NCBI GenBank assembly: GCA_963281255.1
Contig: OY725498.1
Coordinates: 2,480,001 to 2,544,000, forward strand
Direction of reading: 5' to 3'
Source: Aphrocallistes beatrix
Lineage: Eukaryota > Porifera > Hexactinellida > Sceptrulophora > Aphrocallistidae
Length of the DNA stretch: 64,000 nt
The notes beneath the pieces were generated by a model. It saw only the letters and a program-made list of their open reading frames with translations, was not told where the DNA came from and searched no databases. The position numbers and the translations under genes are program-made. Numbering within the stretch: position 1 is the stretch's first letter; every line of letters begins with the position of its first letter. Below, in pieces: positions 10,264 to 22,312 of the stretch.

Positions 10264-10970
10264 CAAACCAAAGCAACTTTGTACGTACATGAAAAATACT
10301 GGATAATTGAAAAATGTTCCCGCCATGCTGTGGCGTCTCAGGTTTAGAAACAAACTAATAATAATTTGTGCGCATTGTGTGTTTACCTTGTAGAGTAAAT
10401 ATCAATTTGGGAAAATCACGACATGTGGTTTGGCATGTCAGTCAATTAATGCAAAAGTTTATTTAAAATGATGATTCTTCTATTTTACCTCAAAGGAATC
10501 AAATAGATCATAAATGTAGGTATGATCTACGCATAGCCGTGAAGTTTTCTTTTGATTGTAAAAGTTGGAGTGACTATGAGCAAATAGAACGAGCGACGGT
10601 AACGGTGATGGTAGGTGAACTTGTCCTGCATATTTTCAAGTTTATTTTTAGACATTTAAATTTCGATCTACAGCAATAAAAACTTAAGTGAGAAAACTTA
10701 TATTAATTTATCTCACTGTCAATTTTTTCATGATATGAAGCATATATTTATCCAAAATTAAAGAGAAACAAGCTAAGTAGAGTGAGTAGTTAAAACATTG
10801 GAGGATCTTTCTGAAATTATTAGCTGGTCAATATTTGTATAAGTTTCCCTGGCATTGAACTACTCTTGTTTTCCAATGCTCCCTAAATCAGTGTTGCTTA
10901 TTATGAATCACCGAACACACAGCTGAAATATAAAATTGAGATACTTAATGTTAACGAATCAGTTGCAGTA
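10264..10970. other. No feature recognised
   Basis: AT-rich sequence with no convincing reading frame, repeat end or RNA gene. It lies between the integrase remnant and a pogo-type MITE. Confidence 0.5.
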
Positions 10971-10972
10971 TA

Positions 10973-11263
10973 CCCTCGGTAATCCGAACAGTTCTGTACC
11001 AATAATCGCAAAGTTCGTTCGGAATTAGCGAATTAACGCTAATTCAATGGGTAATAATTAGAATAAAATTGTATTGTTAGAATATTAAGGATAGTCTTTT
11101 GTTATTATTACTTTTTTAACTAGGTTTCTCAATCTTTTTGATGAAAGATATAGCATTATAATCGTTGATTCGAAGCTTAGAGGCAAATAAGTTTATATTT
11201 TTGGGTTTTCGGATTGTAAAAATTAAGTGCTTGCATTAGCGGGGGTTCGGATTAGCGATGGTG
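10973..11263. mobile_element. Pogo-type MITE (291 bp)
   Basis: Left end CCCTCGGTAATCCGAACAG and right end GTTCGGATTAGCGATGGTG form an imperfect inverted repeat, with TA on both outer sides. The inside carries GGAATTAGCG/CGCTAATTC blocks. A diverged single end of the same type occurs near 50207 (TCCTCGGTTATCCGAACAC). Confidence 0.65.
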
Positions 11264-13340
11264 TATTACACTTATTCCCATCTGTATTACATTTCAGATA
11301 TGAACAGTGCAATTGCGACCAGATTATTAAATTAGAATATACCAATGTTCATGTAAAGCGAGATTATTACTTGCGCTCCTGACAACCATCTACCTTCTAA
11401 ACTCAAAATAATTTATATTTTTTAACCATTTTAAGGATTTGGGAAGATTTTTCTTAGGAATGATGTTTGAACGAGCAATTGAAATTTCCTTGTGTGGGCA
11501 ACCCCCCTCGGAGAAAATTTTTAGATTACAATTACCCAGGATAATTCGTCAACTCCTACTTGACTCATCATTTGGTTTCTCGTGTTTGTTAGATAGCCGC
11601 CACCAAATTTTACATGATGTCGAGCACTTTTAATTAATATATATAGTTTGGGGATGCAGTTGACCTCCTGCTCCCCGAGAGAATTTCCAATCAGTGAACT
11701 TCTGAGTGTTTAGTCGAATTTTATTACATTGATGTATTTTTAATAAGGAACAAGAGTGAAATGAGAATCAATTTTACAAACTTTTTTGGCATAAATATTT
11801 ATCTGAGAGTCCTGGAAATAGTGTTTCAGGGCCTCAAGGCCGCAAAATTTCCGGAGAGGAACATACCCCCGGGTCCTCTCGTATATTTGGTTTTGCCCTC
11901 GGCTGTCTGCTACACGATAACTCCCCACAAGGTACTGTCCAAAGGTTGGACACTCCACTTCTGAAAAGTGAGGGTGGCGGGTCGCACTCTTATGAGTGGG
12001 GAGCCGGATCTCCACTTTATATTATGCATCCAAACTACATACATAAATTTCTAATTTATTTGATTTCCTTGGTGTAAAACAGATTAATCATCAATTTAAA
12101 TACACTTTTGCATTAATTAACTGACATACCAAACCACATGTCGTGATTTTCCCAAATTGATTTAGAGTGTTTATATTAGCAAATTCGAACTCAGTGTACA
12201 TAGCAGCCAAAAACAACGGGTCACTCGATATGGTTCCGACCAAGTTTGGATATCGGAATGTTGTCAAATTCCTGCCGTTATTATGGAATTGCAAAATATT
12301 ATTTCTCTGAATATGGTCAATATACCTATATAAAGACTGAAAATGGAAGCTGGGTACGAATATAAAGAGTTAATTTGAAAGCATTTCGATTTTCTAAAAT
12401 TTATTTGCAAAACCGGCGATTATTGGAGTACCTGCAATTTTGAAGTAATATTTAGTGTTTTACATCCTATAGTTGTTTAGGCAAGCTAGAAAGTATAAAT
12501 ATGCCAATTTCCAAGCCTCTGTGAGATTTTTAAATGCCCACAGCCTTGAATTATTTTTTGATGACGTCATCAATTTTTTAAGGCCGCTATCTTGTCAGAA
12601 AGTTAAAATATTGAGTTGTTCCCATCCTAAAGTTATTTAAGAGGCTTGAGTATAAACTTTCCAATTTTCGTGCTATTATCCCCTTTTTAACAATTAACCA
12701 AAAATTGCTCTTTAGCCTCCAGACTATTGTAGAGCAATGTAGACATATACTCTTTTAATCGCGACGTATTCATTGCTTCATTGGGTCGAGAAGTTTGGCG
12801 TCATTTGAATTAAAAAATGCTTTTTGACATTAGCGAAGGCATAAAAATAATTCCAGATTCCTTATTTCACTTTATTTCAATCCATAGTTGTATTTCGTCT
12901 CGTCATCATTTTCTGATTAGATACTATTTCTAACGACTATGAAAATATATGTGGGCATAAAGATTGATGAAATGTTTGGTATTGATTGCTTAACAATGTT
13001 ATTTTTAACATGATAATGTCATGATGAGTCTGCAAAAATCAAAAATCGGTATTTCTTTGATACCAACTCTCACAGTGGTGAATTCAAGGGAGGGTCAATG
13101 GGACCATGCCCCCGGGATATTATTTGAGTTTCCATTTAATATTCAAATTTACTAGCCTTTATCATTTAAAAAAATATTCCAAAATATTTTCAATTTTTCA
13201 GTTACTTTTCGCCATTTCATTGATGACCTCTAAGGTATATAGTTGGATCTCACTTCATAATGTACTAATATGAACGCAAGGCTTGTTAACCTTATTGTTC
13301 CATAGTTTTTCTTAGGTAGGTTTTGATGCACTTCAGGATC
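11264..13340. other. No gene recognised; AT-rich spacer
   Basis: No coding, RNA or complete element could be supported. The frames near 11439 and 11740-12015 lack family motifs and are crossed by stops. Near 12420-12660 there are two loosely similar ~170 bp blocks (ACATCCTATAGTTGTTTAGG and CCATCCTAAAGTTATTTAAG), suggesting an old local duplication around a TGACGTCA site. Confidence 0.45.
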
Positions 13341-13347
13341 AGGGAGC

Positions 13348-13836
13348 TATCTGTAACGAATTGATTGAAGAAACTGCAAGGGACAGAAATCCGATTTTTG
13401 CATTTGGGAGTATTTTGGCTATGGCTCCACTGGGTTCTGAGCTCAGACGAAAATGTCGGCTCATCATGGAATTATTACGTCATTGTCACCTTATATATTA
13501 TTAGAAATTTCAGTTTTTCAACCATAACTCAGCCATTTTAAAGGATAGCAGGCTGCAATTTTAATAGAATGTGTATATTAATATAGCTCACAGATGATGC
13601 ATCATCAAAAATTATGACTCATCACTCTGTATGACGTCATCATAACGCATCAAAATTAAAATATTGACAAATTTGGTGATTTTTCGTGCGATCTCGATAT
13701 TAACAGTAGGACAGACGTATTTAGTGCTGTTATCTCCCTTTTAATCAATCAATGTGACCCCAGGCGCCCAAAGGGCGCCTTTGGCGAACACAAAGTGTCC
13801 GCCAGCCGCGTACTGCAAGCAAGCAAAGCGCGCTTG
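13348..13836 (+). mobile_element. HLE repeat copy B, 5'-truncated
   Basis: Begins within the CTGTAACGAATTGATTGAAG segment and runs to the terminal hairpins GGCGCCC-AAA-GGGCGCC, GGCGGACAC..GTGTCCGCC (slightly mutated) and CGCGCTTG. It is followed immediately by TCCTTACTATTAAACTCGAT (from 13837), the 5' end of another HLE copy, so the two termini abut with no spacer. Confidence 0.7.
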
Positions 13837-14065
13837 TCCTTACTATTAAACTCGATTATTTTGTTTTTATGTATATACAAGCGCACGACGCTTACTTGCG
13901 ATGCGCGACTTGTGAACACTTCGTGTCTGCAGAGTTCCTCAGAGGTTGCTTGGGGATGTTAGAGAAACATTACGTCGCTTTCTTGTCCTCTACTAAGTAT
14001 GCTGAAATGCCATTTGTCTGCAGTTACATTTATGAAATCAGAACTATAGCAGAAAATTTTGGTTC
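13837..14065. mobile_element. HLE 5'-end fragment abutting copy B, then a diverged inverted 3' end
   Basis: The HLE 5' end (TCCTTACTATTAAACTCGAT) is followed after about 30 bp by ACAAGCGCACGACGCTTACT and GAACACTTCGTGTCTGC, a diverged HLE 3' end in minus orientation. The rest is not recognisable. Confidence 0.45.
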
Positions 14066-14746
14066 GTGGTGAATAGAATTTACTTCGTATTATCAACTAA
14101 TCCTGAATGTAAGGTCAATTTGAATTCACAAAGTTAACATTACTAAAGATTATTTTACCTGATTAATCATCCAATTAAAGTCCATGTCGTTAGGGATACC
14201 GCCCGCGAAAAAACACTTGATTTGGCTAGCAGCATAGGATGAAAGTAGAGCTATATGATGTGTTAAACGTGGGCAGGTATCTCCGTCTAGAAATACTTGC
14301 ACAATCCAAACCGTTTTTGATTCTCATTTCTAGTTTTTAAGATACAGTGTCTCAAAGTCTGTTTTTTTCGTTTTTCGCTAGCACATCTTAATGGTAGAAA
14401 TCAGGATGCACAAAAAATTGTTTAGGACATACCAAGGAAACAAATGCTTCTAAAATCGAATCATAGATGGTCTATCATATTTGCCACCTCATTGGACCAA
14501 AAGAATTGTAAAATGAAAAAACTGCAAAATTTTACTGTTGTCTAAAAAAAAAGACCAAAAAACGGAGAAAAAAGCCAGTTTTTTTTGTAAATCAGGAATA
14601 AAATCACCAAGTTATAAGGTATCGAAAATCGAGTGGTCCTACGTTCATCGCCTAATGATAAGGAACAACTTTGAAATTTTCTAACCTCTATCTCAAACAA
14701 ATTTTGACTTAAAATTATTTAAAGACGGTCAATTTTGAAATTTTAA

Positions 14747-15472
14747 GGTGAGCCTTTCCTATAATAACTAATTGACCTTTTCAACCGATTCATTTGATAT
14801 TTTCAGTGCAGATTTGAATCGCAGAGCTATCTGCAAAACTGCATTAATAATCGAGATAATTCAGCAGATAAAAAAGTTTTTAAAAAAAATTAGTCAAATT
14901 ACAAGGAACAAATCGGACACAATATGCTTACAACCATTTAGAAACTTTCAAATTCTTTCATAAATCGATGAGAACAGACTTATATTTGAATTTTTGAAAA
15001 TTGTTAAAAAATCACGCTAAAACACCCGAGGAATTTATTTTTATTAATTTTGACAATATTTTTTCATATTTCTCTTTTTATTTGTAATATTAAGCTCTGT
15101 CTGTTCATTTGGTTCTCCTCTTCGAGATCTATCGAAAACCGTTGAGCTTTCGCCCCTATTTTGAATTTACAAAAAGTTATCACCTTTATAATTGCTGAAA
15201 GAAAGTTTCAGAAAATACGATTTAGAAGGTATTTATATATGTCCCTCAATTTCTATTAGTTTTAACTGCTTTGTAATATTAAATAACATGCAAATATCCT
15301 TTTTTTTTGCGACACCAGGTGGTACAAGTAGCTCTAAGTGGTGAAATATTACCATTGTAATTCTAAAAATCGAATTTAATGTTTAGAACCCCTTTAGGAA
15401 TCTAAAAATGTTTAAAAAGAACTTTTGGCAAAATTTTGATAAAAAACAAAATGCATATTGGAAAGGCCAACC
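14747..15472 (+). mobile_element. TTAA-family relative, 726 bp copy
   Basis: Flanked by TTAA (14743-14746, 15473-15476), with ends GGTGAGCCTTTCC and GGAAAGGCCAACC that are imperfect inverted repeats. Its 3' half contains GCGACACCAGGTGGTACAAG and CTCTAAGTGGTGAAATATT, closely matching the 1.2 kb family, while its 5' half matches the copy at 3258. This makes it a shorter sister subfamily. Confidence 0.7.
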
Positions 15473-15476
15473 TTAA

Positions 15477-17200
15477 ATTCCCGAGATATAGAGATTTTGA
15501 TTTTAGATGCTAAGAAGAAATTAAAATGAGTTATTAAAAATGAATAAAAGCATTCAAAGGCTTTTATTCGCATTTATACTGATGATTTAGGTATATTCGA
15601 ACCTAATATTTACGTAAAATTGCAAAAGTAGGCTGAAAATCCACAAATTTCCTTGCGGCTCCTAACCCCGAATATTTTGAGATAATTGGAAAAAATATTC
15701 ATATTCCTAGCACTACAAAGTATAATCCATCAGTTTAGAATGAATAAAAAGCTTCCAAAAAGTAATTAGGAAGTTAGAGCGAAAGTCTACGACTTTTGTT
15801 TCCAAGTTTGTATTTTCAAAAAATGCACGTCATCATATGACAAAAATCTAAAACTTAACATTCCAGACGATGTAGTTCAATTATTATCAATGATCATATA
15901 AGTACCTCACAAAAAGTATATTCGGAAGTGAGAACTAAGAAGACTAAGAAGTGAGAACTAAGAGAGATAGAGAGATATCTCTTTTTGGACCCTAAATGGT
16001 GTTTTTGACCGACTCTGGGAGGTCCAAGGCTAGAAAATTCAAATAATTATCAAAAGTTTTTTTTTTTAACACATTATTAACGACATTTGTATTCATTATT
16101 TAGCATAATAGCCACTTTTGGATACATATTTCATGATTAAATTCGCCATTTTCTATTTTATTTAAAGTTCTCCATAGAATTTCTATTACAATCAAGTCAA
16201 TGATATGTCGAGAAATATTTATTTTTTGACAAAGAGATGTTTGAGGAACATATATATTTTCGCATATATCCTTTCGTTTAAGATTATAATAGATTATATA
16301 TCTTCAATAGTTTTTAAGATATGATATCGGCCTCTTTCGGGACCATAGAGATAAATTATGCCCAAACTTTACGTATAATAAGCAATATCTCACGAACAAA
16401 TATCGGATCTGAACAAATTTTTGAATCTATCAGAATTTTATTCCTGATCTAATGATCCTAAATATCTGATTTCAAAAATAGGCGATTTCCCGAGCATTAT
16501 ATAAATGAACTCCTTTATAGAGCTATTTTGTTAGATTTTATTTGACCATTCTTCTAAATCTTTGTGTTGTATATTCTCCGAATGTGCCAAAACAATGCTA
16601 AGGTCCATATCATTAAAAAAATGTTAAATAAGTTAAAAACTAATTGATAAATGTTTCAAAAACCTCCAATAATTTTTTCATTTTTTGTAACGCTAAACTT
16701 TAGGAGTTTAAATCATATAAATCAAAATAAAAACCGTCCAACTAGCACTATCAGATTATTGTCCGCTCAGTAATACAATAGAATTAACAACAACAAATTT
16801 TGCCGTTTCTTTTACTTCAGGCAAAGTTTTTCGTGGGTGGTATCCTTAATAACAATTAAAGTATGTTATATGTATAATCAATCAATTTGATGATAAATAA
16901 CTTTTAGCAATCAAATTATAGACTCAAAATAACTGTGTTCAATAATTTATATGAGATTGAATCGTGTGAATCGCATTATAAATTTCTGATAATTGATTGG
17001 TTCTCACATGAACGATGAATTTCAATCACAAATATACCTTTTAATTGTATGCAAAAGTCACTACTGTTTGATCCCGATGTATTTGCATTATAAAAGAAAC
17101 GAATTTCATTGGTCAGCACAATTTGTCACCTATCTTAGCGAGGTGTAAGGATATCAATTAGATCTTCGGGCTTGATCGTAGACTCATTATTATTTACCTG
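15477..17200. other. No gene recognised; AT-rich spacer
   Basis: No open frame of note, no terminal repeats. A short purine-rich tandem run (GAACTAAGA/GAGATAGAGA type) occurs near 15940-15985. Confidence 0.5.
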
Positions 17201-17202
17201 TG

Positions 17203-17586
17203 TTAAAGTTTAAAGTTTATAGATTTATATACCCCCCGAATCCATGCTAATATGTTCTCAGGGGGTTTACAATCTGGGTGAGGTACTAAACCTACTGATA
17301 GTTGCTGTTGAGATGTATTCGCAATGTCTGTATGCATATGATAGAGTGTTACAGAGAAAAACATGGCTAGCAGTAGGCAAGAAAGTTAGCACCTAACTTA
17401 ACTTTACCTTTAAACGAGATGACCTCCTTAGTGCTTTCAGCTCACTAAGGTTCTGCAAGAGTGTAGGTTCAGATTACATTACCCAAGCAATGTAATTGAG
17501 AGTAAAATGCAAATGAACAGAGCGAGATCAGAACCCGCGACCTAAGTCTTGGTATTCAAACGCCCTAACCACTGCACCACCCAAGC
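17203..17586 (-). mobile_element. tRNA-derived SINE, copy 1
   Basis: Reading down from 17586, the head GCTTGGGTGGTGCAGTGGTT contains an A-box-like TGGTGCAGTGG. About 40 bases on, GGTTCTGATCTC resembles a B box. These are the internal RNA polymerase III promoters of a tRNA. The 5' 75 bases are tRNA-like, but the anticodon arm is not a good match to a working tRNA. A ~300 bp unrelated body follows, ending AACTTTAAACTTTA. The second copy at 19230 matches along its length. Confidence 0.75.
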
Positions 17587-17591
17587 AGATA

Positions 17592-17857
17592 ATTTAATAT
17601 ACCTCACATACGATGCAACTATCATCAAAAAATGAGGACTCATTACTCTGTTATGAAGTCATCAATACGCATTAAAATCTTAAAAATTGCCAAATTTGGT
17701 AATTTTTCGTGCGATATCGATTATAACAGTAGGACAGACGTATTTAAGGATGTTATCTACCTTGTAATTATTCAATGTGACTCCAGGCGCCCAAAGGGCG
17801 CCTCTGGCGGACACAGTGTCTGCCAGTCGCGCAGCGCAAGCAAGAGAAGCGAGCTTG
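17592..17857 (+). mobile_element. HLE repeat copy C, 3' half
   Basis: Starts abruptly 5 bp after the SINE head within the CTCACATACGATGCAAC segment and ends with the GGCGCCC-AAA-GGGCGCC hairpin and GAGCTTG. The 5' half is missing. Confidence 0.65.
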
Positions 17858-18109
17858 TATTTATTATAAACAAAAGTTTATTTAGTGAGACCTTTAGGTA
17901 ACATTAAATCCTTGCTTTTATAACTCGATTAATGTTTATATATGTATCTATGGAAGTATGTATACCCTAATCCAGCGGTTTTCAACCATTTTTAGCTGTC
18001 GCCTCCTATATCAATTTTCCTATATTCTCTGTCATTGCCGCCTTTTTTATAATTGGAATTTACAGTTTTTTTGTATTTTTGGTGATAGAAAGCTGAAATT
18101 TTAATAGAA

Positions 18110-18598
18110 CAAGCCCGCTTCGCTTGCTTGCGGGTTGCGGAAAGGGGATAACATCTCTACATACGTCTGGCTAACTGTTATAATCGCTATCGCACGAAAA
18201 ATCACCAAATTTGCCAATTTTTTAAATTTTGATGCTTAACCCTAATTGGACTTGGAATGTTGAAGTGAAAGTGAAAGTTAATTGAAAGTGAACTGAAAGT
18301 GAAAATGAAAGTGGGATTTTTCTATTTATACCTTTGACCCCAAGTCCAAGTAGGGTTAATGATGACGTCATAACAGAGTAATGAGTCATCATTTTTTGAT
18401 GATGGTTATTTCATATGTGAATATATTAATATACACATTCTATCATCACTGATGGCTGAGTTATAGTCGAAAACCTGAAATTTCTAATGATAAAAATGGT
18501 GACAATGACGTCATAATTCGATGATGGGTCGACATTTTCGTCTGAGCTCAGAACTTAGTGGAGCCATAGCCAAAAGACTCTCACATGCTAAAAATCAT
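18110..18598 (-). mobile_element. HLE repeat copy D
   Basis: Minus orientation, starting CAAGCCCGCTTCGCTTGCTT (hairpin end) and losing the upstream two hairpins. It continues through TGACGTCA motifs to the CCATAGCCAAAAGACTC segment and is then truncated. It is inserted in a fragment of another HLE (18080-18109, plus orientation) and is itself interrupted by a piggyBac-type MITE. Confidence 0.65.
18240..18355. mobile_element. 116 bp piggyBac-type MITE
   Basis: Exact TTAA on both sides (18236-18239, 18356-18359). Ends CCCTAATTGGACTTGG and CCAAGTCCAAGTAGGG form a 16 bp inverted repeat with one mismatch. TTAA-CCCT...AGGG-TTAA is the classic piggyBac terminus. The inside is a (GTGAAA)n-like purine repeat. 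It interrupts HLE copy D. Confidence 0.85.
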
Positions 18599-18599
18599 C

Positions 18600-19229
18600 A
18601 AATTTATAAAGTTCGTTTACTCTTAAACATTTATGTCTTTATATGGTGTAAGAAGAGTCATGGCAGCGATATTCACATACCTTATTTTACCCATTCGTAA
18701 GCAGTAGGTAAATATTCCGGAAGGATAGATCATTGAAATTTACTATGTACCTATGGGATAATTATCTATAGCTAGAAGTCATATATCTTTAACTTATGAC
18801 GTAATTATCTTTTTATCCTATTTCCACTGATTATCATTGTTAGTTCTATAATTGTATGAAGTAATATTTTGTGTAGTAAACACAGTTCTATATCATGAGG
18901 TAATACAATGCTTGTGCATGATAGAGTATACAAGCATTATCTGACCCAAGATTTAATTCGGCCATTTGCATTTCTCATTCCTGATGTATCCTGTTTAACC
19001 AAAATGTTTACTCACAAGTTTCGGCTATGGCTAAAGAGGACGGGATCACTCTGGATCGGAAAATGATCAGATGCACCTTTGATATTTGTGAAAAGAAAAC
19101 TTTTTGTGAAATGTTCTCTAAATCAGCGAATTAGTTAATGCATGATGATTCCACTCTTCTTCTGAATATTCCTTCAAACCCATATCCATTTAGAATTCCT
19201 GAATCAACGCATTACAATGTGCGAAATCT
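18600..19229. other. No feature recognised
   Basis: AT-rich sequence between an HLE copy and the second SINE. No reading frame or repeat end was recognised. Confidence 0.45.
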
Positions 19230-19600
19230 GCTTGGGTGGTGCAGTGGTTAGGGCGTTTGAATACCAAGACTTAGGTCAAGGGTTCTAACCTCGCCCTAGT
19301 CATTTGCTTTTTGCTCTCAATTACATTGCTTCTGCTATGTAATCTGAGCCTACACTCTTGCAGAACCTTAGTGAGCTGAAAATACTAAGGATATCATCTC
19401 GTTTATAGATAAAGTTAAATCAAGTGCTCTCTTTCTTGCCTACTGTTACTCCAGTTTTCTCTGACTCACTATAATATGCATACACCGCAGTCAGCAACTA
19501 TCAGTAGATTTAGCACCTCATCCAGATTGTAATCCCTAAGAACATATCAGCATGGATTAGTGTGTATATAAATCTATATATCGTAACTTTTTAAACTTTA
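19230..19600 (+). mobile_element. tRNA-derived SINE, copy 2
   Basis: Starts GCTTGGGTGGTGCAGTGGTT, with a B-box-like GGTTCTAACCTC, and has the same body as the copy at 17203-17586 in opposite orientation. It ends near TTTTTAAACTTTA. The divergence between copies, including small indels, suggests both are old. Confidence 0.75.
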
Positions 19601-20650
19601 GGGGAGAGAGTTATATGTCACATGGAAATATAAGCTCATAATACTTTTTATCTCCATTCTTTCAGCATATTGACTGCTGTGATGAATCTGCATAGGTACG
19701 AATTCACTCTCTTTTAGTCGAAATTCTTAAACAAATCCCTACAGCATTACATACTTGATCTTTGTCAAATGCAATCCCCCGATTATCGATTGTTTATTTC
19801 AGATATAAAAGTTTTTTGCTCTAATTTATAGTAACATGTTGAATTTCTTTGGAGCACGATACAATAATGGGAATCAAGTTCAGGGTGGCGGTGAGGCACG
19901 CCCACCCGCTTTTAACGGAATCCGAAATCGGGGGGTAGCCCCCACTCTTTTGGTAAAGTTTGACCTTTGGCAAAGTATTTTGACTCTAGTTACTTCGGGT
20001 TCGTGTATTTATCACTACTAACCCACAAAAGAATTCAGCAAACACTTCATTCATTCCCATTTAATTGTTACAAAATTGGATTTTTCATGATGAGAACGTA
20101 TTTTTACTCTAAGATATAATATACTAAAGATCTGATATCAGATTCGAAATATTCGAATCAGTTGAAGCATGGTCCTATCAAACACGGCCGTTTATGTCAC
20201 CGAGAAGGCCTGATAATACATTATATCAAGGTATATAATTCAGGTATGTAAATGCCATCATGTAATTGCCTAATAGCTCTTTTTAAAGCTAAAATGCTGC
20301 TGTTCTAGATCATTTTCATAATCGTTATCTCACATCTAATGCTCTATTTTTTTGAGTGGTCAACAAGAAGAAGTTCTTAATCCAAAAAAACTGAAAATCT
20401 TGGTTGGAATGTCGATGCATTCCTCAGTTGCTATGGAAACAAAAAGTTGAAAGTTTAACCCATAAATGAAAAATATATGTAGATCGTAGACACTAAAAAT
20501 TATACTATTCAATCCGAAGCTATTACTTTCTGAACGACCATATTACTATTCACGTGTTTATTTTCAATATTCTTTGACTAATCTAGAATTTTATCACGAC
20601 GACGAAACGGAAAGAAATGAGATGTTGCGAAATCCTAGATAACTGAAAGA
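19601..20650. other. No gene recognised
   Basis: Contains a GC-richer patch at 19870-19955 (GGTGGCGGTGAGGCACGCCC..GGGGGGTAGCCCCCAC) that looks like a short repeat fragment. Otherwise it is unique AT-rich sequence. Confidence 0.4.
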
Positions 20651-20653
20651 ATA

Positions 20654-20677
20654 TCCTTACTATTAAAACTCGATTAA

Positions 20678-20708
<31 letters not shown>

Positions 20709-20710
20709 GT
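20654..20710 (+). mobile_element. HLE 5' end with (TA)n tract, truncated
   Basis: TCCTTACTATTAAAACTCGA followed by about 30 bp of TA repeats, then unrelated sequence. Confidence 0.6.
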
Positions 20711-21107
20711 ATTGCAACTGAGATAAATAGATATTCCAAATATGATTTTCAGATCTATTGTATTTGGGCCTTCCTATTGTTATCTTATCAAAAATTAAAA
20801 TATTAGAAGTGCAGATAACGATGTTTAAATTGAGCTAGAACAGCAGCGTTTTAGTTCTAAAAAGAGCCTATTGCGCAATTACATACACTGTTATTAATGT
20901 CTATCTTACACGGCTTTTGATTTATCAGTCTATTTAACTTTGAATTGTCTTCAAACTGGCCTTCTATTTTTCAAGCTTTCTTGGCGGCACACACCGCCGT
21001 GCATTAAATAGTCCATGGTCGAAGGTATATACAGAGATATTTCACTCTATGATGAGTTAAACTCATGTGATGTTGTGGAAAGTCCCAAATAGGAACTGAA
21101 ATTTTGA

Positions 21108-21290
21108 GAAACTATGACCCCAGGCGCCCAAAGGGCGCCTCCGCTGACACAAAGTGTCCGCCAGCCGCGCAGCACAAACAAGCGAAGGGCGCTTGTTACT
21201 ATTAAAACTTGATTAATGTTTATATACAAGTATGTGTATCCTTACTATTAAAACTCGATTAATGTTTTGTGTGTCTGTGTATATAATTAT
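21108..21290 (+). mobile_element. HLE 3' end joined to two HLE 5' ends
   Basis: A 3' end with all three hairpins (21115-21195, ending GGGCGCTTG) is followed directly by a slightly shortened 5' end (TTACTATTAAAACTTGATT, 21196) and then by a second one (TCCTTACTATTAAAACTCGA, about 21239). This head-to-tail joining of termini recurs at 13836/13837. Confidence 0.65.
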
Positions 21291-21317
21291 TTTATTTATT
21301 TTATTTTTACTACTGCA

Positions 21318-22161
21318 GGGTTGATAAAATCTGATTTATAAAAAAATCAAAAAAATCATTTTAAAAAATTTAAATCAGTTTTTTTTATTTAATTCGGATT
21401 TTTTATTTCAATCGGATATTTTTGATTTAAATCAGATTTTTTTAATTTTTATTGCTTTTTGCAATTCATTTCATATTTTGTCATATTATTTTGCTAATAA
21501 ATCCACAAGATTGAGAATCAGATAGTTTAATAGCATATAATATATTTAATTCTGCTTGAATTCAGCATGTTTATGATAATTGCAATAGGAAAATGTAGAG
21601 GAGAAATTTAGCACGCAGTTTTATATATAAAAACGCTCATCACTTGCTACCCGCCCGGAGGCTCCCTTTGGTCGCCTGGGGTCACATTGGTTAATTATAA
21701 GGGAGATAGCATCTCTAAATATGTCTGTCCTACTGTGATAATCGATATCACTCGAAAAATCACAAGATTTTTCTATTTTGAAATAATTCCATGATGAGTC
21801 GACATTTTGCTCGGAACTCAGAGCTTACTGGAGCCATAGCCAAAAGACTCCCACATGCCAAAAATTAGCTTTCTATGACCGGCAGTTTCTTCAATCAATT
21901 CGTTGCAGATATATATATATACTATATAAACAAATAAATATTAATCGAGTTTAATAGTTAGGATAGATTGAGCATTCTGTGGATAAAAATTATCTTGGCC
22001 GCCTTATCGATTCCAAATCTATTACTTATGTTAGAATGTATATAGCCAAATCTTGAAAATATCCGCTCAATTCCTGCACTTGATGCCAGAGCTGAATAAT
22101 TTAATTTTTGATTGTAAAAAAGCCATTGATGAATATTGTTCACAATAATATGTGTGATCAT
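21318..22161 (-). pseudogene. hAT transposon remnant: one end and a C-terminal dimerisation fragment
   Basis: At 21318 CAGGGTTGATAAAATCTGAT begins a run of GATTT/AAATC repeats typical of the ends of one hAT group. On the minus strand, 22161-21958 encodes LASSAGIERIFSRFGYIHSN followed by NRFGIDKAAKIIFIHRMLN. This is the hAT C-terminal dimerisation motif (SSAGIERvFS..G.IHs..RNRLg..KA.kLvFI...LN). The rest of the transposase is lost, and an HLE copy (21650-21963) lies between the terminus and this fragment. It is a different hAT lineage from the element at 44293-46662. Confidence 0.7.
21650..21963 (-). mobile_element. HLE repeat copy F, internally deleted
   Basis: Minus orientation. The hairpin end (GGAGGCTCCCTTTGGTCGCC) is truncated and the middle with the motif pairs is deleted. 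The 5' end is intact (ATTAATCGAGTTTAATAGTT then AGGA, 21963). Confidence 0.65.
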
Positions 22162-22312
22162 TATAATTCGAATAGAGTCGAGTCTCGTTAATACGAATCA
22201 GGGAGCTTTCAAAACTTTAACGTATTATCCGGAATTCGTATTACCAGAAGTTAATTTCATGCATTTGTGCAGGCTGGGGAATCAAACCTTTTTCGCTTTA
22301 ACCGGTATTTTC

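Noticed and set aside
17508-17586. Possible tRNA gene on the minus strand (and again at 19230-19305)
   Set aside because: A- and B-box-like motifs are present, but the cloverleaf is poor and the sequence continues into a ~300 bp body shared by both copies, so these are SINE heads.
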